Source: Mycolicibacterium cosmeticum
GTDB taxonomy: Bacteria; Actinomycetota; Actinomycetes; Mycobacteriales; Mycobacteriaceae
DNA length: 64,000 nucleotides
Direction of reading: 5' to 3'
Assembly (NCBI GenBank): GCA_016197365.1
Contig: JACPVS010000006.1
Location: 186,001 to 250,000 of the forward strand
Shown here: in pieces, positions 15,614 through 24,276 of the stretch
Position numbering within the stretch: position 1 is the first letter of the stretch
How the letters are laid out: every line of letters begins with the position of its first letter
The notes under the pieces: model-generated
What the model was told of the DNA's origin: nothing
Seen by the model: the letters and a program-made list of their open reading frames with translations, nothing else
Databases searched by the model: none
Made by a program: the position numbers and the translations under genes

Positions 15614-17014
15614 GTGTCATCACTGAATGATCGGGGCGAAGGCGTTCTACTCGCCACCGCTGCCGGGGATGCTTTGGGGGCGCCATACGAGTTCGAGCCG
15701 CCGCGCGGGCCTGGGCTGGCGGTGGAGATGACCGGAGGCGGCCCCTGGAGTGCCGGCGAGTGGACCGATGACACCGCGATGACGATCGCCATCGCAGAGG
15801 TCGCCGCGACCGGCGCCGACCTGCGCGACGAGGCGGCCCAGGACGACATCGTCGCCCGCTGGCACGGATGGTCGTTGGGCGCCAAGGATGTCGGGATCCA
15901 GACCCGGTCGGTGTTGAGAACCGCCGCGCGGGAAGGCTTGTCGGCGGCGACGGCCCGCGCAGCCGCCGCGGCGTTGCATCGCGAGACCGGACGCACAGCA
16001 GGCAACGGTTCTTTGATGCGCACCGCGCCGGTGGCATTGCGGTATCTCGACGATGAGGACGCGATGGTCGAAGCGGCCCGGGCGATCAGCGAGCTCACCC
16101 ATTTCGACCCCGACGCCGGCGACGCCTGCGTGCTCTGGTGCACAGCGATCCGGCACGCCGTCCTGACCGCGGAACTGGATGCCCGAATCGGGCTGCGCCA
16201 CATCGACTCCGAGCGCCGCGCCGTGTGGGCGCAACGGGTGGACGCCGCCGAAACCGCACGCCCGGCAGAATTCCCCAACAACGGCTGGGTGGTGACCGCG
16301 CTGCAGGCCGCGTGGTCGGCGATCGTCACCACCCGCACCGACGGACCCGAGCATCTGCGCCGCGGGCTCGACGCGGCCGTGCGAGCCGGATTCGACACCG
16401 ACACTGTCGCCGCGATCGCCGGCGGGTTGCTCGGCGCGGCGTACGGGGCGTCGGCGGTGCCGCTGCAGTGGCGCTACCTCCTGCACGGCTGGCCCGGCAT
16501 CACCGGCCGCGGACTCGTCGCGCTCGCGACCGGCATCGAACGCAACGGCCCGACGAGCAACGGACCGGACTATGCGGGCTACCGCATCGACGCCCTGGTC
16601 CCCCACCCCTACGACGCGAAGGTCCTGATCGGCGGCATCGGCACGCTACTGCACCTGCCCGCCGAGGTGGATGCGGTGGTGTCGCTGTGTCGGGTGGCCG
16701 ACTCCGACGTGCCGGACGGCATGCCGCACGTCGAGGTCCGCTTGATCGACAGCGCGGAACCCGACGAGAACCCGCACCTGGATTACGTGCTACTCGAAGC
16801 CACGCAAGCGGTGGAAGTGCTTCGCGCGCAGGGCCGTACAGTGCTGTTGCACTGTGTGGAGGCGTTGAGTCGTACCCCGACCGTGGCGGCGTTGTACGGG
16901 GCGCGGCTGCGTAACGTCGGTACCGATGAGGCATTGGCCGACGTTCAGAAGGTGCTGCCCCGGGCCAATCCGAACCCGGCGTTCGTGCAGGCGTTGAAGC
17001 GATGGGGACTGTGA
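15614..17014 (+). CDS. ADP-ribosylglycohydrolase fused to a dual-specificity phosphatase-like domain
   Basis: The first 300 or so residues are an ARH/DraG-type ADP-ribosylglycohydrolase: AAGDALGAPYE, WTDDTAM (metal-binding Asp52/53), AGNGSLMRTAP and GFDTDTVAAI. The C-terminal 150 residues contain LLHCVEALSR, an HCX5R phosphatase loop (Cys414, Arg420). GTG 15614 is chosen because AGGAGG (15603-15608) sits five bases upstream; the in-frame ATG at 15590 has none and lies in the putative operator. The enzyme would remove ADP-ribose from proteins or small molecules and possibly dephosphorylate a linked substrate. It is divergent from the NrtR-like regulator. The phosphatase part lacks an obvious general-acid loop that I can place. 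Confidence 0.85.
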   Translation: MSSLNDRGEGVLLATAAGDALGAPYEFEPPRGPGLAVEMTGGGPWSAGEWTDDTAMTIAIAEVAATGADLRDEAAQDDIVARWHGWSLGAKDVGIQTRSVLRTAAREGLSAATARAAAAALHRETGRTAGNGSLMRTAPVALRYLDDEDAMVEAARAISELTHFDPDAGDACVLWCTAIRHAVLTAELDARIGLRHIDSERRAVWAQRVDAAETARPAEFPNNGWVVTALQAAWSAIVTTRTDGPEHLRRGLDAAVRAGFDTDTVAAIAGGLLGAAYGASAVPLQWRYLLHGWPGITGRGLVALATGIERNGPTSNGPDYAGYRIDALVPHPYDAKVLIGGIGTLLHLPAEVDAVVSLCRVADSDVPDGMPHVEVRLIDSAEPDENPHLDYVLLEATQAVEVLRAQGRTVLLHCVEALSRTPTVAALYGARLRNVGTDEALADVQKVLPRANPNPAFVQALKRWGL

Positions 17015-17047
17015 CTGCCTGGCTTCCCATCATGGAAGGCTCGACAC

Positions 17048-17857
17048 CTATCGGGATTCAGCGTCACGGGCTCGGTCGATCTGGTTCTTGATCTCCCGAT
17101 AAGCCTGGACACGCGCCATAACGGCTTCCACCGCGGAATCGGTAGGAGTGGAATCCGGCGCAGCCTCGATCCCGTAGAGCATGGCACTGAGCTTTCCGTG
17201 CAATGCGGCCCGCTGTTCGGCGACACGGGCGTCCTCGCGTTCGGTGCGCAGCGACGTATCGATGAGGTGTGCCTCGTTGGCGCACTTGATGATCAGTTCC
17301 ACCCGCTCGATCGCGGTGCGCTCCAGATTCGCAGTTGCCGTTTTGGCCTCCGCGAGGATCCTGCGGTCATCGGTGTTGGGTTTGTTCAACGCCGACAGCT
17401 TGCCAGTCTCGGCACGCAAGGCGTGCGCTTTCGCAAACCCGTCGGTGATCCCTCTGACGTCGGTACTGAAATCGACGTCGCCGAGCCACCCCGCCTGGGC
17501 CGCTTCGGACGCGGCCACCTGCGTGACCGCGCTCAGCGCAGATTCGACCAGCGCGGCGTTCTGCTTCCCGAGCGCCTCGATACGCGCCTTCTTTTCCTTC
17601 AACGCCCGCTGTTCGCGTTCGCGCTTGGCGGCCGCTGCCTGCGCCGCCCGTTCCTCCCGTGTCCGTTCGGCCCGCTCAACGCGCCTCCTCTCGGCAGCGT
17701 TGATAGCCGCGGTAGCGATCCACGCGACCAACATGAATGCCGCGAGGGCGCCGAGCGCGATCCAGACCGGTTTCGGAATCACGGCGATGAGCACGACCAC
17801 ACCGACAAACAGGACGCCCACACCGCCAGATGAACCCTTGTTCACGTTTCGCTCCAA
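17048..17857 (-). CDS. Membrane-anchored coiled-coil protein
   Basis: This 269-residue protein begins with two hydrophobic helices (about 12-30 and 32-52). A highly charged coiled coil (about 55-105; repeated AERRRVERAER, KREREQRALKEKK) and further helices follow. The C-terminal end VMARVQAYREIKNQ is duplicated as a remnant at 13361. No enzymatic motif is seen. It converges on the ADP-ribosylglycohydrolase gene and is divergent from the second EEP gene. The exact start is uncertain, since GTG or ATG codons near 17840 are also possible. Function is unknown. Confidence 0.75.
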   Translation of the reverse strand: MERNVNKGSSGGVGVLFVGVVVLIAVIPKPVWIALGALAAFMLVAWIATAAINAAERRRVERAERTREERAAQAAAAKREREQRALKEKKARIEALGKQNAALVESALSAVTQVAASEAAQAGWLGDVDFSTDVRGITDGFAKAHALRAETGKLSALNKPNTDDRRILAEAKTATANLERTAIERVELIIKCANEAHLIDTSLRTEREDARVAEQRAALHGKLSAMLYGIEAAPDSTPTDSAVEAVMARVQAYREIKNQIDRARDAESR

Positions 17858-17949
17858 TCACCATCGGCTGCACAGAATGTGCGCAGGCCAGTCGGACAGA
17901 ATGACAGCGACCTCCGACAAGTTGCGTACGTCGCACAGAGGGATCACGG

Positions 17950-18019
17950 GACTTGTCGGTGCCCGCCTTCATACTGAGCGGCTCGCTGGAGATTCCACGT
18001 CGAGCGAGAGGACACTCCA
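17950..18019 (+). promoter_or_regulatory. Duplicated leader upstream of EEP copy 2
   Basis: This is the counterpart of 13593-13662. Shared blocks (GACTTGTCGGTG, CTTCATACTGA, GGCTCGCTGGAGAT, CCACGTCGAGCG) place the promoter and 5' UTR of the second EEP gene here. Confidence 0.55.
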
Positions 18020-18721
18020 GTGGGCACCATGCTCGCGACACTCAATATCCGGCATGGCGGCACCAAGTCCGCCGATGCTCTGGCCACCCGGTTGCTCGGC
18101 TACGACGCCGACATTCTGGTGGTCACCGAGTTCCGCGCCAATGCCGTCGGAGCACGGCTGATCGGCCGGCTCGAGCAAGCCGGCTACGACACCTCACATT
18201 CCGGCGTCGGGCCGAAGGACAACACGGTGCTCATCGCCGCTCGCGGCGGCATCGAACGATCATGGACATTCAGCGAATCGCTCGACCCGCGCCATCTGTG
18301 GTGCGCCGAGATCGACGGCGCCTACGTGTGCGGGGTCTACATGCCGCAGAACACCGCCAAACTCCCCTACTGGGAGGCGCTGATCCGGGACGCCTCATCG
18401 AAGGGCATCGATCTGTTGATCGGCGACTTCAATACCGGTACCAACGATCTCGACAAAGATCCGCGGGGAGCGAAGTTCATCGGGCCGGAGATGCCGGGCC
18501 GCTTGATCGCGGCCGGGTACACCGATATGTGGCGGGCACTGCATCCCGGTGTGCGCGAGTACTCCTGGTTCAGCCGGCCCGGCGACAACGGATTCCGGCT
18601 CGATTACGTCTACGCAGCACCAGATCTCGCGCAGCGCATCCGGTTCTGCGAGTTCGACCACGTCCCACGACTGGCGGGCGAAACCGACCACTCCGGCCTG
18701 GTCGCAGTGGTGGACGACTAG
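18020..18721 (+). CDS. EEP-superfamily (endonuclease/exonuclease/phosphatase) protein, copy 2, intact active site
   Basis: This 233-residue paralogue of the gene at 13663 has a complete set of EEP residues: TLNI (Asn9), VVTEF (Glu37), IGDFN, GFRLDY and TDHSGL. Metal-dependent phosphodiesterase or phosphatase activity is expected; nucleic acid versus small-molecule substrate cannot be decided. GTG 18020 is preferred because the leader alignment places it opposite the ATG of copy 1; an ATG at 18029 is the alternative. There is no signal peptide. It stands alone after a conserved leader. Confidence 0.87.
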   Translation: MGTMLATLNIRHGGTKSADALATRLLGYDADILVVTEFRANAVGARLIGRLEQAGYDTSHSGVGPKDNTVLIAARGGIERSWTFSESLDPRHLWCAEIDGAYVCGVYMPQNTAKLPYWEALIRDASSKGIDLLIGDFNTGTNDLDKDPRGAKFIGPEMPGRLIAAGYTDMWRALHPGVREYSWFSRPGDNGFRLDYVYAAPDLAQRIRFCEFDHVPRLAGETDHSGLVAVVDD

Positions 18722-18750
18722 GACATGACCAACGTCGACATCCGCAGTTA

Positions 18751-18780
18751 TTGCGGACTCCGCACTTTATGCGGTATGGT
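18751..18780 (+). promoter_or_regulatory. Promoter predicting a leaderless mRNA
   Basis: TTGCGG (18751-18756) and TATGGT (18775-18780) are separated by 18 bases and end five bases before the ATG at 18786, so transcription should start at or next to that ATG. The -35 overlaps the inverted repeat TGCGGA-C-TCCGCA, a possible operator. Confidence 0.45.
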
Positions 18781-18785
18781 GGGAC

Positions 18786-19166
18786 ATGCCCAGCCGGTAC
18801 GAACGCATCCGCGCAGAACTCACGCACGCCGAGACTGCTCCATCCGCAAGCCAAGCGCTACAACACCTTCGGTCGGTTCTGACGGAGGCCAGTCAGCTGC
18901 TCGACGAGCAGCTGGCCCGCGCCGTCGTCGACGACGAGATGTCGATCGCGGCTGCCGGGAAAAGTGCGGGCCTCACCGAGAACGCGGTCGGCCCACGCCT
19001 GGCCAGCACGCCACGACTGAACCCGTACGTCAGCAGCGGCGACCGGATCACCGCCGAAGACGTCAAAAGAGCACGTAACGACAAGCACGCCAAGACTCCA
19101 CTGCCACCCGCTCCCCCGGCGGAACCGATGCGGTTCAAACCACGCCGAAACAGCAAGCCTCGCTAG
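18786..19166 (+). CDS. Hypothetical protein with HTH-like middle and basic tail
   Basis: This 126-residue protein has an N-terminal helical half, a stretch MSIAAAGKSAGLTENAV that resembles a helix-turn-helix, and a Pro-rich, strongly basic C-terminus (PPAPPAEP...KPRRNSKPR). It probably binds nucleic acid, but I do not recognise the family. It is predicted to be translated from a leaderless transcript and lies 23 bases upstream of the VWA gene, so the two may form an operon. Confidence 0.65.
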   Translation: MPSRYERIRAELTHAETAPSASQALQHLRSVLTEASQLLDEQLARAVVDDEMSIAAAGKSAGLTENAVGPRLASTPRLNPYVSSGDRITAEDVKRARNDKHAKTPLPPAPPAEPMRFKPRRNSKPR

Positions 19167-19189
19167 CCAACAACCGAAAGGTATCCACC

Positions 19190-19834
19190 ATGCCGAACCA
19201 GAATCTCACCCTCATCGCCTTCCTGCTCGACCGCTCCGGATCGATGCAATCGATCAAGTCCGACGTGGTCGGCGGTTTCGACGCCTTCCTCACCGATCAG
19301 CGCGCGGGCGACGGCGAATGCCGCGTGACGCTGGCGCAGTTCGACAACGAGTACGAGGTCGTCTATCACGCCGTCCCCGTCAATGAAGTGCCTGCGCTGG
19401 AACTGAATCCGCGCAACAGCACCGCACTGCTGGATTCGATGGGCAAGCTCATCACCGACACCGCAGCCGAGATCAACGCGCTCGCCGAGGACGACAAGCC
19501 GGGTTCGGTCATCGTCGCGATCATGACCGACGGCCTGGAGAACGCCAGCCACGAATGGAGCCGGCCTGCGATCAAATCGCTCGTCGAGCAGCAGACCACC
19601 CAATTCGGTTGGGAGTTCCTCTACATGGGTGCCGATCAGGATGCCGTCGAGGTCGGCCAAGGCCTGGGCGTCAAGGCCGAGCAGGCCGTCACCTATGGAC
19701 GGGGGAAGTCGCGGGAGGCGATGGCCGCGATGTCGGGGAACGTGCGCGGGTATCGGAACGCGAAGATGGCGGATGTGGATGCGGCGATGCCGGGGTTCAG
19801 TGCGGATCAGCGGTCGGAGTTGGCCGACGAGTGA
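19190..19834 (+). CDS. VWA-domain protein
   Basis: This 214-residue protein is almost entirely one von Willebrand factor A domain. The metal-ion adhesion site is intact: DRSGSM at 14-19, the Thr/Ser-containing NSTALLDS loop and MTDGLEN. There is no signal peptide, so it is probably cytoplasmic and acts as a protein-binding module. It is preceded by a small basic protein gene. No MoxR-type ATPase is adjacent, which is the common partner elsewhere. Confidence 0.85.
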   Translation: MPNQNLTLIAFLLDRSGSMQSIKSDVVGGFDAFLTDQRAGDGECRVTLAQFDNEYEVVYHAVPVNEVPALELNPRNSTALLDSMGKLITDTAAEINALAEDDKPGSVIVAIMTDGLENASHEWSRPAIKSLVEQQTTQFGWEFLYMGADQDAVEVGQGLGVKAEQAVTYGRGKSREAMAAMSGNVRGYRNAKMADVDAAMPGFSADQRSELADE

Positions 19835-19930
19835 ATCCTGAACTCCGCTTTCGGCCCTGCTCCTACGGGGAAGATGACAACATTAACCCAGCAGCTCAAC
19901 ATGCTTACACGACCGATTTGGAAGGGCCCG

Positions 19931-20761
19931 ATGACTCAGGACTCACGTGGAGCAGCCACGAGTGAATGGCTGAATGCTGGATTCTCTGCCAGCGACGCGC
20001 AGTTGTTCATTGACGCCGCCGTACCACTTGACATTGCACTCCAGTGGGCGGACGCGGGAATCGAAGCAAGTGACGCGGTCGACTTCATCGAGAAGACGGT
20101 GCCGCTGGACGAGGCAACAGAGATCCGCGGGCGCGGAATCGAGCTTTGGCAGATCACCCGTTCCGCCACTGGCTACGAGATCGAGCTCGAACCTTGGCAG
20201 AAGGATCCCCTCAAGCAGCTTCCAGAAGCGATCCACGCCGGACGCTTCCGAGTGAGCATCTGGTCGGAAACCCCTTGGAACGGCGAGCATCTCGAAAACG
20301 TAGTCTCGTTCGAGTGGGACGGCGAATCTGCCGTCGAGTGGTCGGTCATGAGCGGTTCAGGGCTATCAATGATGTCCGATGTTTCGTTTCGCGGGATCGC
20401 TGGCTGGCCGGACGGAACAGACCTGCTCGTTATCTTCCGGGATGACAATGGCGGACGGCAATTCGAGCGTCTCGCAGGCGCAGCGCTCACAGCCGCAAGC
20501 CCAGTCGGAGCAACGGACCCCCGACAATGGCTCGAGTTCGCGAATTCGCTCATCGGTATCACGGAGCAGCTGCTCGACTCGGGCATCGAACCAATGGATG
20601 AGTACGCCGACGAGTACCGCCGCTGCGTGGACGACCAGTGGTTCGACTTCGACGAAATCTTCCGAACCTACCTCGCTACGGCAAACGCCGATGGGGTGAT
20701 ACCGGATTTCGACGATTGGATCACCGCCGCGTTGGCGCAGGGAATCTACGAAACATCCTGA
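19931..20761 (+). CDS. Hypothetical protein with two tandem N-terminal helical repeats
   Basis: About 276 residues. The first 75 contain two copies of a W..AG.ASDA..FI...VPLD.A unit (around GFSASDAQLFI and GIEASDAVDFI), reminiscent of short UBA-like or three-helix repeats. The rest is acidic and Trp-rich, without recognised motifs. ATG 19931 is preferred over 19874 because GGAAGG (19920-19925) precedes it by five bases and the repeats start just after. Function is unknown. Confidence 0.7.
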   Translation: MTQDSRGAATSEWLNAGFSASDAQLFIDAAVPLDIALQWADAGIEASDAVDFIEKTVPLDEATEIRGRGIELWQITRSATGYEIELEPWQKDPLKQLPEAIHAGRFRVSIWSETPWNGEHLENVVSFEWDGESAVEWSVMSGSGLSMMSDVSFRGIAGWPDGTDLLVIFRDDNGGRQFERLAGAALTAASPVGATDPRQWLEFANSLIGITEQLLDSGIEPMDEYADEYRRCVDDQWFDFDEIFRTYLATANADGVIPDFDDWITAALAQGIYETS

Positions 20762-20867
20762 ACGCCGGTGAGTTTCAAGACTACCGACGCGCGCCTATGT
20801 CGAGTCCGATGCTGAGTTAGTCAGCCTGACACTGCCAACAAGAGCCGCGGCCACAACTTCGGCATGG

Positions 20868-21206
20868 CTAGCCCGGCATCAGCGACGCAACAACCCCGCA
20901 CAGGTATTCAATCTCCGCCACCGACGGCTGCAGCTCAAACGCATGCACATGGCACGCCGCGCTGAGACGGTTCCACGCAATCGCCGCCGAATCGGCAGCC
21001 TGCTCCGAATCCAACGCACGCAGCACAACCAGCTTGCTGCGCGCGCTCGCATGGGTCGCGGGTGCGTCGAGACTGCTGCATCGTTGGTCGACGATCTCTT
21101 CCAGCGCTTGACGAGCCAGGAACGCGGCCATCCGAGATGAGAGCCCGTCTGCTCGCGGTTCGTTGATGATGCGTTGCGCCTGGCCCAGCAGCTCCATCGC
21201 GCTCAT
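20868..21206 (-). CDS. Small helical partner of the Rad50-like ATPase
   Basis: This 112-residue, mostly helical protein (MSAMELLGQAQRI...) starts in the ATGA that contains the stop of the ATPase gene, so the two are translationally coupled. One or two cysteines occur near the C-terminus. No family is recognised. Its position suggests an accessory subunit of the ATPase. The much longer in-frame reading upstream to 21416 lies inside the ATPase gene and is rejected. Confidence 0.7.
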   Translation of the reverse strand: MSAMELLGQAQRIINEPRADGLSSRMAAFLARQALEEIVDQRCSSLDAPATHASARSKLVVLRALDSEQAADSAAIAWNRLSAACHVHAFELQPSVAEIEYLCGVVASLMPG

Positions 21207-23620
21207 CGCGGCCCCACAAGATCCTCCACAGCGCGTTCGAGATCCCGTACGTCTTCCTTCGACAACCGTCCGACGCGTCCATGTGCGCCCGTATTTCCTA
21301 TGTCCAGCACATTCTTTCGCCCCGGGCGACTTTGAATCCAGCTGGTGACATCTGCCTTCTGGTCCCCCAGAACAGCGAGGGCCAGCCGTTGTCGGGTCGT
21401 TTTTGCGGACTCCCACTGTTGTTCGGCGTCGACTCGTGCAGTGCCGGCCGCTGATTGCCTCGCGTAGTGCGCCTGCTTCGCCGCGGACTCCAACGCCATG
21501 CGGAAGAGGTTCGGCGCCACCCTGCCCTTGACCTCGTCGGCGAGTCGCTCGTCTTGAATCATTGCGAATGCGTCATCGATCAGTCTCCGGGCGGGGTCGA
21601 TGTTGAGACGGGCCTTGACCCTCGATCCCGACTCCCGCGTGACCTCGACGAGCCGCGCATCGACGCCGGTTTCCCTGATGACCGACGCCAGGCGGTCGTC
21701 GTGGGAGAACACGATGATCTGGTGGGTGCGCGCGATGTCGGTGAGGACTCGGACGAAACCGTCGATCTTCGATGGGTCCATGGCTTGAATCGGATCGTCG
21801 AGAACGACGAACCGGAACGGGCTCTTCACCGAGGTGGCGCGCGGTAGGAACAGCGCCAGCGCGACGGCGTTCTGCTCGCCTTGGCTCATCACCGATAGCG
21901 CGTGCGTGGGCTCGCCGTCCACCGACCCGCCCAGCACAGCCTTGCGTTTCGTTGCGGTGCCGGTAAGAGTGATGTCCCCGAGATCGACGTTGCTCTCCTG
22001 TCGCAGTTGGCTCCAAATGTGACGTGCCTGAGCGGCAATTGGCTTCAACCGCAAGTTGCGGAAGCCGGTGCCTTGCTGAGTAGCCCAGTTTTTCGCGGCT
22101 GTGACGGCTTTGTACTGGGCATCCGACTGCTGCGCCTTGGCCTCATTGGGGATCCAGGCCGCTACCTGCGCTGCCAAAGGCGACCAGGCATCTTCGCGGT
22201 CCGCAAAAGCTTCGGTCGCCTCGCTACGCAGCGCGTCGACCAGGACGACTGCTTCGAGCACAGCAGATTCGAGATGTGCCGCGCATGCGGTGTTGTCGGC
22301 GGGTGTTGCACGGGCATGCTCGGCAGCAGCGTTGTAGGTCGCCAAGTTCGGCAACTCGACGCCAGGGACTGCTGCCAGCGGCTGCAGTCGCGCCACCAGC
22401 GCGTCAACGGCTGCTCTGGCACTCGTGAGTTCGTTGGCCGCGGAGCGATATTCTGCGACTGCGGTCTCGCCATCCGCGACGGCCGTGCGCGCCTGCTCTG
22501 CCCACGCGTGATCCAGTGTCCCTTCCCCGCATACGGGGCAGGCGGACTCACCGGCGCGAGAGTGGTATTCCAGCGCCTTGTGAAGCAGATCCACCCGGTC
22601 CGACGCCAAGGCAACCATGTCGAGTTCGTGCCGCCGCAGTGACTCCGCCGCGTTGCGGAGCCGCATCGCGCAGGACTCGATGTCATCGGCACTCGGCGCC
22701 TCTAGAACGCTGAGCGCCCGCAATGCCGGGATCGCATCAGATCCGTTCTGGTCAGACCCTGTGACTATCGCGAGTATCTCGTCGACTGGCCGGACATGCT
22801 TCTTCAGCAGTTTAGCCAGCTTCTCAGCTCGCGGATCAGCGGACACGGAGAGCTCTGCGATGGCCTTCTTGCGGGCTGCGTCGGCGGCGTCCCGTAGTGA
22901 TTTCGCCTTTTTGAGTTCCGCCGCCAGGTTCTTCTCGACTGCGGAAAGGACTTCCAGGCCAAGCAGTTTGGCAAGGGCGTCGTACAGAGCTGATGGCCCA
23001 CCATCGAAGAGCCGACCGAGCTCCTCGTAGGTAAGGACGGGGCGATACAGCTCCAGCGGGTATGTCCAGCCGAGATTGCCGATGCCTGGTGTGGGTTGTT
23101 CACCGTCGCGTTGCGTCCACAACGTTCGCTCGGCGAGGTCAACATTCGCCTCCCAGTCGACTCCGACTTTGACCGGACCACTGCCCTCGCGGGTGAAGCC
23201 GACCCGCAGTGCGCAAGGGTTCGGCTTATGCAGGTTCCGCCACGACTCCGACCACAGCGCCTGCTTGCCGCGCCACCGGTAGCTGGTACCGGTCAGGGCG
23301 AGTTCTACTGCCTCGGCGAAGCTCGACTTACCTGAACCGTTACGGCCGCTGATCACCGTGAGCCCTGGCGCCGGATGCAGGTCGAGCTTGGCGGTCGGCC
23401 CGATCCCTCGGAAACCCGAGACGGTGATGTTCGTGAGATAGGTCGATGACCAGTCGGTGTCTGCGCCGCCGTCGGTCTGGTCAACAACTTCAGCGAGAGC
23501 GGTCAGTACGACATCCCGGGCTGCCGCATCCAGCTCGGCGTCGGCATCGAGCAACTGAAGGATCGCGTCCTGGACGGACTGTTCGGTGTCGTCGACGCGC
23601 TCATGTTCGGTGTGCACCAC
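21203..23620 (-). CDS. Rad50/SMC-like AAA ATPase with zinc-hook motif
   Basis: The 805-residue protein has an N-terminal P-loop GRNGSGKS (92-99) preceded by the ISGFRGI-type SMC strand (VSGFRGI). A central coiled coil is interrupted by CPVC (361-364), a Rad50-like hook. The C-terminal head has the signature MSQGEQNA (about 578-584), Walker B VVLDD (605-609), IQAMD and the His switch in FSHDD. It should dimerise on DNA and hydrolyse ATP. No Mre11-like nuclease is adjacent; the only coupled gene encodes a small helical protein. Similar stand-alone OLD/Rad50-like ATPases serve in phage defence, which is a possible role here. Confidence 0.85.
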   Translation of the reverse strand: MVHTEHERVDDTEQSVQDAILQLLDADAELDAAARDVVLTALAEVVDQTDGGADTDWSSTYLTNITVSGFRGIGPTAKLDLHPAPGLTVISGRNGSGKSSFAEAVELALTGTSYRWRGKQALWSESWRNLHKPNPCALRVGFTREGSGPVKVGVDWEANVDLAERTLWTQRDGEQPTPGIGNLGWTYPLELYRPVLTYEELGRLFDGGPSALYDALAKLLGLEVLSAVEKNLAAELKKAKSLRDAADAARKKAIAELSVSADPRAEKLAKLLKKHVRPVDEILAIVTGSDQNGSDAIPALRALSVLEAPSADDIESCAMRLRNAAESLRRHELDMVALASDRVDLLHKALEYHSRAGESACPVCGEGTLDHAWAEQARTAVADGETAVAEYRSAANELTSARAAVDALVARLQPLAAVPGVELPNLATYNAAAEHARATPADNTACAAHLESAVLEAVVLVDALRSEATEAFADREDAWSPLAAQVAAWIPNEAKAQQSDAQYKAVTAAKNWATQQGTGFRNLRLKPIAAQARHIWSQLRQESNVDLGDITLTGTATKRKAVLGGSVDGEPTHALSVMSQGEQNAVALALFLPRATSVKSPFRFVVLDDPIQAMDPSKIDGFVRVLTDIARTHQIIVFSHDDRLASVIRETGVDARLVEVTRESGSRVKARLNIDPARRLIDDAFAMIQDERLADEVKGRVAPNLFRMALESAAKQAHYARQSAAGTARVDAEQQWESAKTTRQRLALAVLGDQKADVTSWIQSRPGRKNVLDIGNTGAHGRVGRLSKEDVRDLERAVEDLVGPR

Positions 23621-23676
23621 AACACGATTGAACTACGAGCCGCCGACACTGTGCATGAGAATCGGGGCGAACCGCG

Positions 23677-24276
23677 CTACGTGTCCGCCGCAGTTGGGGT
23701 CCCGCCACTAAGCAGTCGCGCAACAGCATCGTGCGAGACGTGGGCGCTCGGCGGCCATGTCGACTTCCAATCGCGCAGCGGCACATCCTCGCTGGCGCTG
23801 AATGCCGACGCCAAACGGCGGTACTCATTATCGCGCCATGCGCGCAACCGGTCGTCGCCTCGCGCGAAACGCACCAATCGCGCCGCCTGCTCCTGGCTGT
23901 TCGGACCGCCACGGATGGCGACCCCGTTCATGATGCTGTGCCGCCCCAGCGCGAGCGGCCGGCTACCCGCTTGCATCGCCTTTTTGTGAGCCGCGCGGCA
24001 GTTGTCGCACGCCAGCCAGGACCATCGCGACGATCCGCCGGCTGTGGCCCTGAAGCAGATGACGCACAGGTCGTATTCGCGGGACACATCGTGCCCCGGC
24101 CATCGCTGCGGCGAGTCCTCATCCCTGCATGACTGCCATTTCACCGGCAGATGCGGGTAGGCAGCGCTTCGCTTCTGAATCGGACCACGTAGTCCGCCGC
24201 ACGGGATGTGGACGGAGAGTTCCGTGATCCGTTCACGCAGGGCCGCGTCGGCTGCCGTCAAAGGTTGATCAGTCAT
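23677..24276 (-). CDS. Hypothetical protein with zinc-ribbon-like cysteines
   Basis: About 199 residues starting at MTDQPLTAADA. CVICF and CDNCR, about 25 residues apart, form a four-cysteine ribbon, followed by a His-rich helix (AAHKK). The C-terminal part is rich in Arg and Trp. It is 56 bp upstream of the ATPase gene on the same strand and may be the first gene of that operon. The in-frame extension to 24414 is not supported. I do not recognise the family. Confidence 0.65.
   Translation of the reverse strand: MTDQPLTAADAALRERITELSVHIPCGGLRGPIQKRSAAYPHLPVKWQSCRDEDSPQRWPGHDVSREYDLCVICFRATAGGSSRWSWLACDNCRAAHKKAMQAGSRPLALGRHSIMNGVAIRGGPNSQEQAARLVRFARGDDRLRAWRDNEYRRLASAFSASEDVPLRDWKSTWPPSAHVSHDAVARLLSGGTPTAADT

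Noticed and set aside
15532..16606. Two long minus-strand frames opposite the ADP-ribosylglycohydrolase
   Set aside because: The plus-strand frame has clear catalytic motifs; these are shadows.
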